A model generated the notes under the pieces. It ran no database searches and was not told the DNA's origin. It saw only the letters and a list, made by a program, of their open reading frames with translations. This document shows, in pieces, positions 38,650 through 49,297 of a DNA stretch of 64,000 nt. Every line of letters starts with the position of its first letter. The first letter of the stretch is position 1. The stretch comes from Pantoea sp. GD03673 (lineage in GTDB: Bacteria; Pseudomonadota; Gammaproteobacteria; Enterobacterales; Enterobacteriaceae): contig NZ_JAOCKJ010000008.1 in NCBI RefSeq assembly GCF_029844725.1, positions 124,001 through 188,000 of the forward strand, read 5' to 3'. The translations under genes and the position numbers were made by a program.

Positions 38650-39330
38650 ATGCGCAACGATTTGACAATTATTGGCCACGAAATAGCGGTCTTCCTGCTG
38701 GCAGCCCTGGTTCTCGCGTTAACGATCGTCCCCGTCTACATTGATGTGGCCTGGATGAACGACGCGCTGCACGAAACCTCTTTTACCGAAACCACCCAGG
38801 AAATCATGCTGGCGATGACCGCCGCCCTGTTTTTCATTGCGGCCCGCCGCCGTCCCGCCCAGCGCGGCGCACTGACCTTAGTCGCAGGCTTTTACAGCTG
38901 TATGCTGATTCGGGAACTCGACTTCGTTTTTGATACCATCCAGCACGGCAGCTGGATCTGGTTTGCGCTGGCCGTCACGGCAGGTTCGCTGGCCGTTTCG
39001 CTGCGCACGCCGAAAAAAACCGTGCATGCGCTGGCTGCCCTCGTGCAGCACCGCAGCTGGCCGGTAATGGCCTCCGGCTTTCTGGTGGTGCTGGTCTTCT
39101 CACGACTGTTCGGTATTCATGCGCTGTGGCAGCATCTGATGCTGGGAGATTACAACCGCGTGGTGAAAAACATGGCCGAAGAGGGCACCGAGCTTCTGGG
39201 ATACAGCCTGTGCTGGCTCGCCTCGGTTCGCTATTTATGGCAGACCCGTCCGGCCGCCGCTGTCGTCAGCGAGCGTGCCACCGACTCTGCACCGGCCCGC
39301 CACATCCCCTCTCCGGTCACCTCGCACTGA
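38650..39330 (+). CDS. Hypothetical inner-membrane protein
   Basis: The 226-residue product has about five to six hydrophobic segments (VFLLAALVLALTIVPVYI, IMLAMTAALFFIAA, GALTLVAGFYSCMLI, WFALAVTAGSLAVSL, VMASGFLVVLVFSRL) and a conserved-looking EEGTELLGYSLCWLASVRYLW near the end. I recognise no named family. It stands between the barrel gene and dnaT with its own promoter likely in the 74-base gap (TATAAT-like TATAATG at about 38613). Confidence 0.65.
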   Translation: MRNDLTIIGHEIAVFLLAALVLALTIVPVYIDVAWMNDALHETSFTETTQEIMLAMTAALFFIAARRRPAQRGALTLVAGFYSCMLIRELDFVFDTIQHGSWIWFALAVTAGSLAVSLRTPKKTVHALAALVQHRSWPVMASGFLVVLVFSRLFGIHALWQHLMLGDYNRVVKNMAEEGTELLGYSLCWLASVRYLWQTRPAAAVVSERATDSAPARHIPSPVTSH

Positions 39331-39441
39331 TCCGCAGTCTTGCTTTTTAAGCGATCCGCACTCTTAAAACAGGTACAATAAATACTTCTGCGCTGGCGAC
39401 AGGTTCCCGGCGCAAGGTGTTCGTTAACCTCAGGTCTTTTC

Positions 39442-39978
39442 ATGTCAGCTAAAATCTTAACTTCAACGCTCATTGGCCTGGATGCCTTCCGACAGGACCC
39501 GCTGACTGCCCTGCAGCAGGCAGAAAAGGGTACGCTGGCAGTGTTAGATAATTATGCGCCGGTGATGTACGCCATCACCCCGGCGCGTCTGGCTGAGCTG
39601 CTGGCGCTGGAAGCCGCCGCACGGCAGCCGAATGATGTGGCGCTGGATGACAGCCTGTATGACGATGCGCCCGCCGCGATCCACACACCGGCAGGCAAGT
39701 TCGCGATGTATCAGGGCTGGCAGCCGGATGCCGATTTTACGCGCCAGGCTGCCATCTGGGGCGTGGCGCTGGGTGAACCGGTTACGCCTGGCGAGCTGGC
39801 GGCCTTTGTCGCCTACTGGCAGGCAGAAGGCCGGATGTTCCATCATGTACAGTGGCAACAGAAGCTGGCGCGCAGTATTCAGATGAACCGTGCCGCAAAT
39901 GGCGGGCAACCGAAGCGTGACATCACGCAGTTGCCTGATCCTGACCGTACCATTCCCGATGGTTTCCGAGGTGAATGA
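39442..39978 (+). CDS. dnaT: Primosomal protein DnaT
   Basis: The 178-residue primosome protein is recruited to PriA-PriB-DNA and helps DnaC load DnaB at stalled forks. It follows E. coli DnaT: start [20 protein letters not shown], then [21 protein letters not shown] (the C-terminal ssDNA-binding domain), [24 protein letters not shown]. It is coupled to dnaC by the ATGATGA overlap. Confidence 0.96.
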   Translation: MSAKILTSTLIGLDAFRQDPLTALQQAEKGTLAVLDNYAPVMYAITPARLAELLALEAAARQPNDVALDDSLYDDAPAAIHTPAGKFAMYQGWQPDADFTRQAAIWGVALGEPVTPGELAAFVAYWQAEGRMFHHVQWQQKLARSIQMNRAANGGQPKRDITQLPDPDRTIPDGFRGE

Positions 39979-40718
39979 TGAAAACGCCAGATGATCTCTT
40001 TAACCGTCTGAAAAGAATGATGCCTGCGGGCACCCGCCCTAAATTTGCCAATGGCGAAGAGCTGCTGGCGTGGAATCAGGAGCAGGGCCGCCTGCGATCA
40101 GAGGCGATTGTGCGTGAGAACCGCGCCATGAAAATGCAGCGCGTGATGGGCCGTTCCGGCATTCGCGAGCTGCACATGAATTGCTCCTTTGATAATTACC
40201 GGGTAGAGAACGAGGGACAGCGCAAAGCGCTGGAGCTGGCACGTCAGTATGCCGCCGAATTTGATGGCAGCATCGCCAGCTTTGTCTTCTCAGGCCGTCC
40301 CGGCACCGGTAAAAACCACCTGGCTGCCGCGATCGGTAATGACCTGATCCTGCGCGGTAAAAGCGTACTGATTGTCACAGTCGCCGACCTGATGTCGAGC
40401 ATGAAAGGCACCTTCAGCGGCAGCAGCGGCATCACCGAAGAACGGCTGATTCAGGATCTCAGCAGTGTTGATCTGCTGGTGATTGATGAAATCGGTATGC
40501 AGAGCGAATCGCGCTACGAAAAGGTGATTATCAATCAGATTGTCGATCGCCGTTCTTCGTCGAAGCGCCCGACCGGCATGTTATCCAACCTCGACCATGC
40601 AGGCATGAATGCGCTGCTGGGCGAACGCGTGATGGACCGTATGCGCCTGGGCAACAGCCTGTGGGTGCGTTTCGACTGGGAAAGCTATCGCAGTCGGGTG
40701 CGTGGCGACGAATATTAA
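39975..40718 (+). CDS. dnaC: DNA helicase loader DnaC
   Basis: The 247-residue AAA+ loader delivers DnaB helicase to ssDNA. It has the N-terminal DnaB-binding part, Walker [16 protein letters not shown], Walker [11 protein letters not shown], sensor [10 protein letters not shown] and the arginine finger block [13 protein letters not shown]. Two ATGs (39975, 39978) are possible; the first overlaps the dnaT stop by 4 bases. Confidence 0.96.
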   Translation: MMKTPDDLFNRLKRMMPAGTRPKFANGEELLAWNQEQGRLRSEAIVRENRAMKMQRVMGRSGIRELHMNCSFDNYRVENEGQRKALELARQYAAEFDGSIASFVFSGRPGTGKNHLAAAIGNDLILRGKSVLIVTVADLMSSMKGTFSGSSGITEERLIQDLSSVDLLVIDEIGMQSESRYEKVIINQIVDRRSSSKRPTGMLSNLDHAGMNALLGERVMDRMRLGNSLWVRFDWESYRSRVRGDEY

Positions 40719-40801
40719 CCCGCCATTGCCGGGCACCTTATTGCCATCAGCTATCCAGCCTCTGCCTTTCCACCCTGCCCGGCGCAGCCGGACGCACAGC
40801 A

Positions 40802-40826
40802 GCGGTGGCCCACGTTGAGCCACCGC
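40802..40826 (+). terminator. Stem-loop downstream of dnaC
   Basis: GCGGTGGC and GCCACCGC pair around a 9-base loop, 84 bases after the dnaC stop. No T-run follows. The rest of the 267-base gap to the ROK gene shows no ORF of note. Confidence 0.4.
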
Positions 40827-40985
40827 CGCTGCCAGTAATCCCGGCAGTCATCCGGCGATCTGATCGCCGTCACGATCTCAGCCACAGGCGATCGGGTTGT
40901 GTGAAACAGCCCGCAAAAGTGTGGGATGACGAATACGCCGGGGCTGATACACTCAGTTATTACTCCTCAGTTGGGTGAATCCGTG

Positions 40986-42116
40986 ATGAAAACGAACGGC
41001 AAAGGCCCTGCACTACTGCGCCTGAATAATCAGAAACGGGTGATGAGTCAGCTGCGTAAGCTGCGTGTGACGTCGCGTCAGGATCTGGCGGAGGCGCTGA
41101 CCCTCAGCAAAAACACGGTCTCATTAATCATTGATGATCTGCTGGAACAGGGTCTGATTGAGGAGCTGGGCCCGGTCAGCGTCGCGGCCGCCGGGCGGCC
41201 CAAAATCGGGATAACCCTGCGGCCGGAAAAGCTTAAGAGCGCCGGCATCATGGTAGAACGCAACGTGATTCACTGGCGGGTATGCGACTACTTTTCACAG
41301 GTGCTGGCTGAAGCGACGCTCCGCACCGATACCAGTAACCCGACCCGCCTGCTGGCTGAACTGGCCATGCTGTGCCGGGAACTGATCGAACATTATCCCG
41401 ATCTGCTCGGCATTGGCCTTGGCTTCCCCGGTATCGTCGATCCCCGGCGCGGCTGGATGCATATTTCTTTGCCGCTGGAATGGCAGGATGTTGATCTGCT
41501 GACCACACTGCGCAAGCACGTCCGTCTGCCCATTCGCATTATGAACAACGTTAAAGCTGCTGCACTCCTGGCTGTTGAGCAGCGTGGCCTGTCGGCGGAG
41601 AGCGGTCACTTTTATCTGCGTATTTCCGAAGGGATAGGTGGCGCACTGGTACAGCAGGGGCAGGTATTTACCGGGCACAGCTGGACGGCGGGCGAGGCAG
41701 GACATCTTGTTGTCCAGCCTGAAGGACCACGTTGCAGCTGCGGCCGCCGGGGGTGTCTGGAAGTGCTGGTCAGCAAGCCCGCAGTGAATCAGCAGCTGGC
41801 GCAGCGTCAGCCTGGCCTGAACTGGCAGAACCGCGACAGCGCGCCGCGCGTCGTGGATGAGGTGATGGCGCAGGCAGGGGGCTATCTTGGCGCGGCGCTG
41901 AGTCAGATTATGCTGCTGCTCAATCCCGCCACCATCATCATTGATTGTCCGTGGAACGCCAGTGAGCGCTTCTGCAAGGCGGTGCGCGATACGGCGCATG
42001 GCAACGCGCTGGCCTTTACCGCCGCGCATACCCAGCTGCACTTCCCGGAAAACCGGATTGATCCGGCTAACGGGCTGGCGCTGGCGGTACTGGAGCAGAG
42101 TGAGCAGCGGGTGTGA
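40986..42116 (+). CDS. ROK-family transcriptional regulator (NagC/Mlc-like)
   Basis: A 376-residue protein with a winged helix (LRKLRVTSRQDLAEALTLSKNTVSLIIDDLLEQGLIEELG, residues about 24-65), a ROK sugar-sensor domain (IGIGLGFPGIVDPRRG) and the ROK zinc motif GEAGHLVVQPEGPRCSCGRRGCLE. It probably represses sugar genes, but no target is adjacent. The open frame begins at 40926; ATG 40986 aligns with the family. Downstream the DNA turns sharply A+T-rich. Confidence 0.82.
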   Translation: MKTNGKGPALLRLNNQKRVMSQLRKLRVTSRQDLAEALTLSKNTVSLIIDDLLEQGLIEELGPVSVAAAGRPKIGITLRPEKLKSAGIMVERNVIHWRVCDYFSQVLAEATLRTDTSNPTRLLAELAMLCRELIEHYPDLLGIGLGFPGIVDPRRGWMHISLPLEWQDVDLLTTLRKHVRLPIRIMNNVKAAALLAVEQRGLSAESGHFYLRISEGIGGALVQQGQVFTGHSWTAGEAGHLVVQPEGPRCSCGRRGCLEVLVSKPAVNQQLAQRQPGLNWQNRDSAPRVVDEVMAQAGGYLGAALSQIMLLLNPATIIIDCPWNASERFCKAVRDTAHGNALAFTAAHTQLHFPENRIDPANGLALAVLEQSEQRV

Positions 42117-42211
42117 TGTTAGAAAACGTTATTGGCGGCTACCCCAATGAAATATTTTTTTCAATCTAAGTGATAACCGCCAAGCTTTGCACTTCTATTT
42201 ATATTTTTATA

Positions 42212-43123
42212 CTAGATTGCTATATAGTTGCAGATTGTTTCGATGTGATGTTGCATAGAAAATTGCTTAACTTGACCTAGCCCAGGAAAATGTCTGCGTA
42301 AATGAAGTTTACTGAACTCACGCAGACCTAATGTATCATCAAAGAAACCGGGGTAAGTTTGATGATGTACTACGAGTTTTTCTAGAGCTTGTTGGAATTT
42401 ACCTGTTTGATTCGATGGGGTACCATCATCGATTGATGAAAAATGTTTGATAGACATTGCATCAAATTCATTACCATCCAAATAACTTGCATGAATAGTA
42501 ACCACATATGCAGGACCACCAGATTCAGCATAATCTGAACCCGCAATATTAAAATCCCCAAACCCTATTACTGAATCGTGGATACCTTTATATCTGACAT
42601 GTAGGTCAGAGAAGTAAGAATTTGATGGATAATCAGCATTCCTTTTTTTCTTTTTAAAAGGATCATTCATTAGTACAATGTTAGATAATTGCTGTAGTAC
42701 TATCTTTGGAGAACCTTCGGGAATGATATTAATAGAAAATTCACTTAGCCGGGAAAGTAAATCTCGGCTTACTCCACTTTCGACATATGATGCTTTTTCT
42801 CCATCTATACGATTTCTTAACCTATCGAATTCATGAATGTTATCAATATATTTAACACATGGTATGAAAGATATATCTTTAATTCCATATAATTCATCAA
42901 TAAATTTGTCCGTCTTTCCTTTGAGTTTTCCTATCTCTGAGTTGATAATAATAATTGGCTTAATATTTATCTTATTCAAAGACTTAATCGTAGTCTCAAG
43001 TTGCTTAGTGCTTTCTCGAACGGGCTCAATAACTGGTCTGAAATGGCTGCTTTGTAAAACAGCGGATAGTTCTCTTAATGCTGTAAGCTCGAACTGTTTA
43101 CCTCTGAGTAAAGGGAAGTACAT
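42212..43123 (-). CDS. sce7725/Beta-family protein
   Basis: The 303-residue product begins MYFPLLRGKQFELTALRELS, then RPVIEPVR, the pattern of the sce7725 family and of phage-T4-Beta-like proteins (about 300-400 residues, function unknown). It is always paired with sce7726-type proteins in the cases I recall. Its start overlaps the end of the sce7726 gene by 49 bases. Base composition and codon use are A+T-rich against the flanking core genes, a sign of transfer. A defence role is an inference from such pairs lying in variable islands. Confidence 0.75.
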   Translation of the reverse strand: MYFPLLRGKQFELTALRELSAVLQSSHFRPVIEPVRESTKQLETTIKSLNKINIKPIIIINSEIGKLKGKTDKFIDELYGIKDISFIPCVKYIDNIHEFDRLRNRIDGEKASYVESGVSRDLLSRLSEFSINIIPEGSPKIVLQQLSNIVLMNDPFKKKKRNADYPSNSYFSDLHVRYKGIHDSVIGFGDFNIAGSDYAESGGPAYVVTIHASYLDGNEFDAMSIKHFSSIDDGTPSNQTGKFQQALEKLVVHHQTYPGFFDDTLGLREFSKLHLRRHFPGLGQVKQFSMQHHIETICNYIAI

Positions 43124-43971
43124 ATGTCATCCTTTTCAATGTAGCTTGATAGTATTTTGGTCAGTGATCTCTGACGAGACTGAGTGATACTAAAACTAAT
43201 TGGTGAAGATTTTAGTGATCTAGGTAGCGTATTAATGAAGCTAATATCATTTTCTCTATGAGTTTTTATTGATTCACGGAAGTACTTTCTTAAGGTTTGA
43301 GATTCGGTCTTCTCAAAGACATTGAGGCAAAAATTATATATATCCATATTTGGAAGATCGATTCTAATCCCAGTTATTTTTTCAGCCATGTACTTGTACT
43401 CAGCAACTCTCATAGAACTAATCATTAGCTTTGGATTTATTTCTGAATCGATGACTAAAGCAGGCTTTATTTCATCCAGCCTATTTTTTTCTGTTAATTG
43501 AATGATCCCAACAGATGCTGGAATGATAAGCCTTATTTTTTCCAAGTGAGTTTTAGCCGCCACAACATAAACCTTGTCGAATAAATTAACATAGGAGTTT
43601 AATTGCTCAGGAAGCCTCTTTAAATTATCTAATTCCGTTTTTATTTCATAGCAAATTGATAACCCGTTAAGTATTACGCAATCTGCTTTACTTGTACCAA
43701 CTCTAAACTCAGAGAGCATTACAGATTCATTTTTCTTATGTTTTTTCAAAAACACTTCATTTGCTATGATGTTTTTGAAAAAATACTCTGATTTATATTC
43801 ACGAGAAAGCTTTCTAAAAGCAATGTCGAATATTTCTGAAACCTTAACAGGAAAAAATTCAGGAGTTAAAGTATTCGCAGCTAACTCATGGAGTAAGGAA
43901 AAGTCACCATCTGCAACAGCATTTATAGCCTGACTCGTGAATAGTTGTCCGATATCTCTATATTTCTTCAT
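43075..43971 (-). CDS. sce7726-family protein with PD-(D/E)xK nuclease-like motif
   Basis: The 298-residue protein carries GTSKADCVILNGLSICYEIKTELDNLKRLPEQLNSY: Asp97, the Glu109-x-Lys111 pair and Gln123 in the spacing of PD-(D/E)xK nucleases. The rest is helical. The sce7726 family is small, variable in distribution and partner to sce7725. I infer that this is the effector and sce7725 the partner of a two-gene defence-like module. It has its own A+T-rich upstream region. Confidence 0.72.
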   Translation of the reverse strand: MKKYRDIGQLFTSQAINAVADGDFSLLHELAANTLTPEFFPVKVSEIFDIAFRKLSREYKSEYFFKNIIANEVFLKKHKKNESVMLSEFRVGTSKADCVILNGLSICYEIKTELDNLKRLPEQLNSYVNLFDKVYVVAAKTHLEKIRLIIPASVGIIQLTEKNRLDEIKPALVIDSEINPKLMISSMRVAEYKYMAEKITGIRIDLPNMDIYNFCLNVFEKTESQTLRKYFRESIKTHRENDISFINTLPRSLKSSPISFSITQSRQRSLTKILSSYIEKDDICTSLYSEVNSSSLQH

Positions 43972-44306
43972 TTTAACATCAATCTCGCTGGTAAACCTTT
44001 AGTCAAAAAAACAGCATGAGCAAACGTTAAGATTAGCGTAATTTGTCTGATACTCTCAAGACTAATATGTAAGCAACATAGAGAGTCCTAACTCAAACTT
44101 TTTCATGCTTAACTCGTGCTTGTAACCTATTATCTCTAGATAAACGTGAGGGAGATAGTTATGTGACTGTCTGTGGATGATAATTAGCGAACGCTCAAAG
44201 AAGCCATGCATACATCCCCATTTTAATATTTTTACTCAGCTGCGGCCTGCCTTCTACCCACTTTTAAGGCATGCACATTAAAGCCTCACAGTAAACAACC
44301 TCACCC
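43972..44306. other. A+T-rich gap, no gene
   Basis: It contains the presumed promoter of the sce7726/sce7725 pair. An imperfect inverted repeat (about 44051-44087, arms ACTCTC/GAGAGT) is the only structure noticed. Base composition remains low in G+C until about 44230, then returns to core-like. Confidence 0.4.
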
Positions 44307-45485
44307 CTACAACACATTCTCGCCATAATGCTGGCGATACTCTTTCGGCGTGGTGTCATAGCTTTTGCGGAACACGGAGTAGAAATATTGCAGGGAAGGA
44401 TAGCCGCACATCTGTGAGATCTCGTTGATGTTGAGCGACGACGACGCCAGCAGTTCGCGGGCTTTTTCCAGTTTTTCGCGGTGGATCATGGCATGAATGG
44501 TGTCGCCGGTCTCATCGCGAAAGCGTTTTTCCAGGTTAGATCGCGACAATCCAACCGCATCCAGTACCTGCTCCACTTTAATGCCCTTACAGGCGTTGAA
44601 GCGGATGTAGTGCATCGCCTGAATCACCGCCGGATCGCGCAGCGAGCGGAAATCTGTCGAGCGCCGGGCGATAACTTTTACCGGCGGCACCAGAATGCGC
44701 TGAAGCGGCAGGGGCTGCTTATCCAGCAGCCGATGCAATAGCTTGGCCGCCTGATAGCCCATCTGTCGTGAGCCCTGCGCCACGGACGAGAGCGCCACGC
44801 GTGACAGATAGCGGGTCAGCTCCTCATTATCAATCCCGATCACCGTAAGCTTCTCCGGCACCGGTATTTTCAGGTGTTCACACGCCTGCAGCAGGTGCCG
44901 CGCCCGCGAATCTGTCACGGCGATAATGCCGGTTTGCGGCGGCAGCGTCTGCAGCCAGTCGGCGAGCCGGTTCTGGGCATGCTGCCAGTTTTCCGGCGCG
45001 GTCTCCATGCCCTGATAAACCACGCCCTGATAGCGCTCGCGCCCCACCAGCTGACGGAATGCCTGTTCCCGCTCCTGTGCCCAGCGCTTGCCGCTGGAGG
45101 CCGGTAAACCATAAAAGGCAAAGCGGTTGATGCCCTTCTCTTTCAGATGCAGAAAGGCCTTCTCCACCAGCGCGGCGTTATCCGTGGCGATGTAATGCAC
45201 CGGAGGGTAATCTTCCTGCCGATGGTAAGAGCCGCCAACGCCGACAATCGGCACTGAGACATTCGACAGCAGACTTTCGATGGAGCGATCGTCGTAATCA
45301 GCAATCACCCCATCGCCCAGCCACTCACGGATGTTGTCGATGCGGCAGCGGAAATCCTCTTCGATGAAGATATCCCAGTCCGTCTGCGACGCCTGTAGAT
45401 ACTCACCGACGCCCTCCACAACCTGGCGGTCATACACTTTATTGGCGTTAAACAACAGCGTAATGCGGTAACGTTTATCATGCAT
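44307..45485 (-). CDS. xylR: Xylose operon activator XylR
   Basis: A 392-residue AraC-family activator, near-identical in pattern to E. coli XylR: start MHDKRYRITLLFNANKVYDRQ, a LacI-like xylose-binding domain with VPIVGVGGSYH and VTVIGIDNEELTRYLSRVALSSVAQGSRQMGY-type segments, and the C-terminal double helix-turn-helix (VEQVLDAVGLSRSNLEKRFRDETG and INEISQMCGYPSLQYFYSVFRK). With xylose it activates the xylAB and xylFGH promoters. The frame is open upstream to 45521; ATG 45485 is the family start. Confidence 0.97.
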   Translation of the reverse strand: MHDKRYRITLLFNANKVYDRQVVEGVGEYLQASQTDWDIFIEEDFRCRIDNIREWLGDGVIADYDDRSIESLLSNVSVPIVGVGGSYHRQEDYPPVHYIATDNAALVEKAFLHLKEKGINRFAFYGLPASSGKRWAQEREQAFRQLVGRERYQGVVYQGMETAPENWQHAQNRLADWLQTLPPQTGIIAVTDSRARHLLQACEHLKIPVPEKLTVIGIDNEELTRYLSRVALSSVAQGSRQMGYQAAKLLHRLLDKQPLPLQRILVPPVKVIARRSTDFRSLRDPAVIQAMHYIRFNACKGIKVEQVLDAVGLSRSNLEKRFRDETGDTIHAMIHREKLEKARELLASSSLNINEISQMCGYPSLQYFYSVFRKSYDTTPKEYRQHYGENVL

Positions 45486-45578
45486 AGTGGCGCGTTCCCT
45501 TAAATCCTCAGCGCATTGCATAACACGGCTGAAAGGGGCGAAAAAATTGTTTGCGCCACAATGTGATCGCCCGCGCGA

Positions 45579-46763
45579 TTACACCCGACGCCGCGTTGCG
45601 GTATCCATCCACACCGCCAGCAGCAGGATCGCGCCTTTGACGATGTACTGCCAGAAGGTCGGCACATCCATCATGCTCATGCCGTTATCCAGCGAGGCCA
45701 TGATAAAGGCTCCCATCACCGCGCCCGCCACCGACCCCACGCCTCCCGCCAGGCTGGTGCCGCCAATGACGCAGGCGGCGATAGCGTCGAGCTCGGCGAT
45801 GTTGCCCGCCGACGGCGAGCCTGCGCCCAGCCGCGAACTGAGGATCAACCCGGCAATCGCCACCATCACACCGTTGATGGCAAAGACCGCCAGTTTGGTG
45901 CGCGCCACGTTAATACCCGAGAGGCGCGCAGCATCAATGTTGCCGCCGATAGCATAAATACGCCGGCCAAAGGCGGTGCGGGTGGCCATAAACATGCCCG
46001 CCAGCAACAGCACGGCCAGCAGCAATACCGGGGTCGGCACACCGCGATAGTCGTTGAGCAGCCAGATGGCACCCAGCACTAAGATTGCGGTGATCGCCTG
46101 ACGCCCCACAGTACCGCTGGCTGCGCCCTGCGGCAGCCCGAGCTGCTGACGACGCAGGCGTAACCGCCATTGCCACAGCATAAACAGCGCCAGACCGGCA
46201 ACGCCAAAGCCAAAACCCACCCCGCCCGGCAGATAGCTCTGACCAATCTGCGACATGCCCGGCGTAATCGGCGCAACCGTGGTGCCATCCGTAATCCCGA
46301 CCAGAATGCCGCGGAAAGCCAGCATTCCCGCCAGCGTCACGATAAACGACGGCACTTTACGGTAGGCCACCCACCAGCCATTCCAGGTGCCGAGCAGCAG
46401 CCCCATCACCAGCGTCACCACGATGGTCAGCGGCAGCGGCCAGCCGAGCCAGACGTCAAATATCGCTGCTGCGCCGCCCAGCAGGCCCATCATGGAGCCC
46501 ACTGACAGGTCGATCTCCGCCGAGATAATCACGAACACCATGCCAACCGCCAGGATGCCGGTGATCGCGGTCTGACGCAGCAGGTTGGAGACGTTACGCG
46601 CACTGAGCCACGCGCCGTCGGTGGTCCAGGTAAAGAACAGCGCAATCAGCACAATCGCGCCCAGCATCACCATGACCTGCAGATTGGGCAGCGTGAACCT
46701 GCCCGGTGACGGTTTGCCCGGCGTGCCGGTAAGGCGGCTTTGGGTACTTTCACTTTTAAGCAT
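45579..46763 (-). CDS. xylH: Xylose ABC transporter permease XylH
   Basis: The 394-residue inner-membrane permease has about ten hydrophobic segments and the RbsC/XylH signature [20 protein letters not shown] and [19 protein letters not shown]. It forms the channel of the high-affinity xylose importer. ATG 46763 overlaps the xylG end by 8 bases. It is the last gene of xylFGH; xylR follows after 93 bases. Confidence 0.95.
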   Translation of the reverse strand: MLKSESTQSRLTGTPGKPSPGRFTLPNLQVMVMLGAIVLIALFFTWTTDGAWLSARNVSNLLRQTAITGILAVGMVFVIISAEIDLSVGSMMGLLGGAAAIFDVWLGWPLPLTIVVTLVMGLLLGTWNGWWVAYRKVPSFIVTLAGMLAFRGILVGITDGTTVAPITPGMSQIGQSYLPGGVGFGFGVAGLALFMLWQWRLRLRRQQLGLPQGAASGTVGRQAITAILVLGAIWLLNDYRGVPTPVLLLAVLLLAGMFMATRTAFGRRIYAIGGNIDAARLSGINVARTKLAVFAINGVMVAIAGLILSSRLGAGSPSAGNIAELDAIAACVIGGTSLAGGVGSVAGAVMGAFIMASLDNGMSMMDVPTFWQYIVKGAILLLAVWMDTATRRRV

Positions 46764-48276
46764 AATGTTCACTCCGCAGGGCAGCTTCCATCACCTGCTC
46801 CTGAGTCAGGTTATCGTTAATCAAATCGGCTTTGATCTGCCCTTCATGCATCACCAGCACCCGATCGCTCAGGCCCAGCACTTCCGGTAGCTCAGATGAA
46901 ATCACAATCACCGCGATACCCTGCTGCACCAGCGCATTGATCAGCAGGTAGATCTCCTGACGTGCGCCCACATCAATACCGCGTGTGGGTTCATCCAGGA
47001 TCAGGATTTTGGGATTAAGCAGCAGGCACTTCGCCAGAATCGCTTTCTGCTGGTTGCCGCCACTTAACCGTCCAATCGGCAGTTCTGATGAGGAGGTTTT
47101 GACCCGCAGCCGGCTGATCGCATCATTAATCGCCTGCTGCTCCTGCGCTTCATCGAGGGTAGAGAGCCGGTGGCTGAACTGGTCCAGCGCCGCCAGGGTA
47201 ATATTTTTGCCCACCGCCATCAGCGGCACGATGCCATCCTTTTTGCGATCTTCCGGCACCATCGCGATGCCATGCGCAATGGCGGCGCGGCAATCGGTGA
47301 TGCTGACCTGCTGGCCATTGACCCGGATATCGCCCTGCCAGCGCCCTGGCCAGACGCCAAACAGGCACTGCACCGTTTCGGTCCTGCCCGCCCCCACCAG
47401 CCCGGCGATGCCAAGAATTTCACCGCGTCTGAGCGTGAATGAGACGTTGTTGACGCGGCGGATGTGGCGGTTGATCGGATGCCAGGCGGTAAGGTTATCG
47501 ACGCTGAGTATCACATCGCCAATCTGATGCGGTGCGTGAGGATAAAGCGCGGTCAGCTCGCGTCCGACCATCATGGTGATGATGTCATCTTCGCTCATGC
47601 CCGCCGCCGGACGGGTGGCAATGTGCTGACCGTCGCGGATCACGCAGATGGTGTCGGAGATCGCTTTAACCTCATTCAGCTTGTGGGAGATATAGATGCA
47701 GGCGATGCCGTGTTCACGCAGATTACGGATGATGCCCAGCAGCACATCGGTCTCCTGCTCGGTCAGGGATGAGGTTGGCTCATCCAGAATCAGCAGCCGG
47801 ACCTGTTTGTTGAGGGCGCGGGCGATCTCAACCAGCTGCTGCTGGCCCAGGCCTAACTCACCCACCCGCGTCGCCGGAGAGACGTTCAGCCCGACCCTCG
47901 CCAGCAGTTGCTGGCAGCGCAGGGTCATGGATTCATCATCCACGATGCCGAAACGGCTCAGTTCGGCACCGAGGAAGATGTTCTCCATCACCGTGAGTTG
48001 CCGCACCAGCGCCAGCTCCTGATGAATAATCACAATGCCTTTGCGCTCGGTGTCGCGAATGGTCTGCGCCTGAATCTCGTCGCCAGAGAAGTGAATCTGC
48101 CCGTCAAAATCGCCGTGCGGATAGAGTCCGCACAGGATTTTCATCAGCGTCGATTTGCCCGATCCATTCTCACCGCACAGCGACATCACTTCGCCTGCCT
48201 CCAGCTGGAGGCTGACATCATTCAGCGCCTTTACGGCACCAAAACGCTTGGTGATGTTTTTCATTTCCAGCAGCAT
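46756..48276 (-). CDS. xylG: Xylose ABC transporter ATPase XylG
   Basis: A 506-residue double ATPase of the sugar-importer type: first domain Walker [16 protein letters not shown] and signature [15 protein letters not shown], second domain degenerate [13 protein letters not shown] and signature [16 protein letters not shown] with Walker [16 protein letters not shown]. It energises XylFH. It starts 28 bases downstream of xylF. Confidence 0.96.
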   Translation of the reverse strand: MLLEMKNITKRFGAVKALNDVSLQLEAGEVMSLCGENGSGKSTLMKILCGLYPHGDFDGQIHFSGDEIQAQTIRDTERKGIVIIHQELALVRQLTVMENIFLGAELSRFGIVDDESMTLRCQQLLARVGLNVSPATRVGELGLGQQQLVEIARALNKQVRLLILDEPTSSLTEQETDVLLGIIRNLREHGIACIYISHKLNEVKAISDTICVIRDGQHIATRPAAGMSEDDIITMMVGRELTALYPHAPHQIGDVILSVDNLTAWHPINRHIRRVNNVSFTLRRGEILGIAGLVGAGRTETVQCLFGVWPGRWQGDIRVNGQQVSITDCRAAIAHGIAMVPEDRKKDGIVPLMAVGKNITLAALDQFSHRLSTLDEAQEQQAINDAISRLRVKTSSSELPIGRLSGGNQQKAILAKCLLLNPKILILDEPTRGIDVGARQEIYLLINALVQQGIAVIVISSELPEVLGLSDRVLVMHEGQIKADLINDNLTQEQVMEAALRSEHYA

Positions 48277-48304
48277 CGACTGTTCTCCCTCACGCTATGC
48301 GCGG

Positions 48305-49297
48305 TCAGAGTTCGCTCTGTTTGTGGAAACCGTCTTTGACCACGGTGCTTTCGATATTGTCTTTGTTAACCGGAATCGGCTTCAGCAGCCGTGATGGCAC
48401 CTCTTTCAGGCCGTTATTGAGCTTGCTGTTGCTGGCGGGTGTTTTGCCATCGCCCAGCTCGACGGCAATCTTCGCCGCTTCGGTGGCCAGTTCGGTGATC
48501 GGTTTGTAAACCGTCATGGTCTGAGTGCCCGCTTTGATACGCTTAATTGCGGCCAGGTCAGCATCCTGACCTGAGATTGCCACTTTTCCTGCCAGCCCCT
48601 GAGCACTCAGGGCCTGAATCGCACCGCCTGCGGTAGCATCGTTAGAGGCCACGACCGCATCAATATGGTTGCTGTTAGCGGTCAGGGCGTTTTCCATAAT
48701 TTTCAGGGCATTTTCTGGCAGCCAGGCATCGACCCACTGATCGCCGACAATTTTAATGCTGCCTTTATCAATATAAGGTTTTAACACTTTCATCTGTCCG
48801 GCGCGGAACAGACGGGCGTTATTATCCACCGGCGATCCGCCCATTAAAAAATAGTTACCCTCAGGCACCTGCTTCACAATGCTTTCGGCCTGCAATTCAC
48901 CGACTTTTTCATTATCGAAAGAGATATAAAAATCGATGTCAGCATTATTTATCATCCGGTCATAGGCCAGCACTTTAATGCCTTCCCGTTTCGCTTCAGC
49001 AACAACGTTACTCAATACCTGACCGTTGTAGGGAATAATCACCAGCACATCGACACCGCGGTTGATCATATTTTCAATCTGCGACATCTGTGTTTCTTCG
49101 TTGCCATTGGCTGACTGAACAAACACCTTAGCGCCCAGCGTCTCTGCCTGTTTAACGAAAATATCGCGGTCTTTCTGCCAGCGCTCAAGGCGCAAATCGT
49201 CAATTGCCATGCCGATCTTCACTTCTTTTGCCGCGCTGGTCTGGCTGAACAGCGCCAGTGCCGCGCAGGCGGCGAACAGTGCATGTTTCATCTTCAT
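48305..49297 (-). CDS. xylF: Xylose-binding periplasmic protein XylF
   Basis: The 330-residue binding protein has a signal peptide (MKMKHALFAACAALALFSQTSA, cut before AKEVKIG), then KIGMAIDDLRLERWQKDRDIF and the ribose-binding-type fold (NADIDFYISFDNEKVGELQA, VVASNDATAGGAIQAL, GQDADLAAIKRIKAG). It captures D-xylose for XylGH. The ATG at 49306 overlaps the AGGA site, so ATG 49297 is chosen. Confidence 0.96.
   Translation of the reverse strand: MKMKHALFAACAALALFSQTSAAKEVKIGMAIDDLRLERWQKDRDIFVKQAETLGAKVFVQSANGNEETQMSQIENMINRGVDVLVIIPYNGQVLSNVVAEAKREGIKVLAYDRMINNADIDFYISFDNEKVGELQAESIVKQVPEGNYFLMGGSPVDNNARLFRAGQMKVLKPYIDKGSIKIVGDQWVDAWLPENALKIMENALTANSNHIDAVVASNDATAGGAIQALSAQGLAGKVAISGQDADLAAIKRIKAGTQTMTVYKPITELATEAAKIAVELGDGKTPASNSKLNNGLKEVPSRLLKPIPVNKDNIESTVVKDGFHKQSEL

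Noticed and set aside
42132..42183. Imperfect inverted repeat (TTGGCGG...CCGCCAA) at the border of the A+T-rich pair, considered as an attachment site or terminator
   Set aside because: No second copy at the other border, a long loop and one mismatch; too weak to call.
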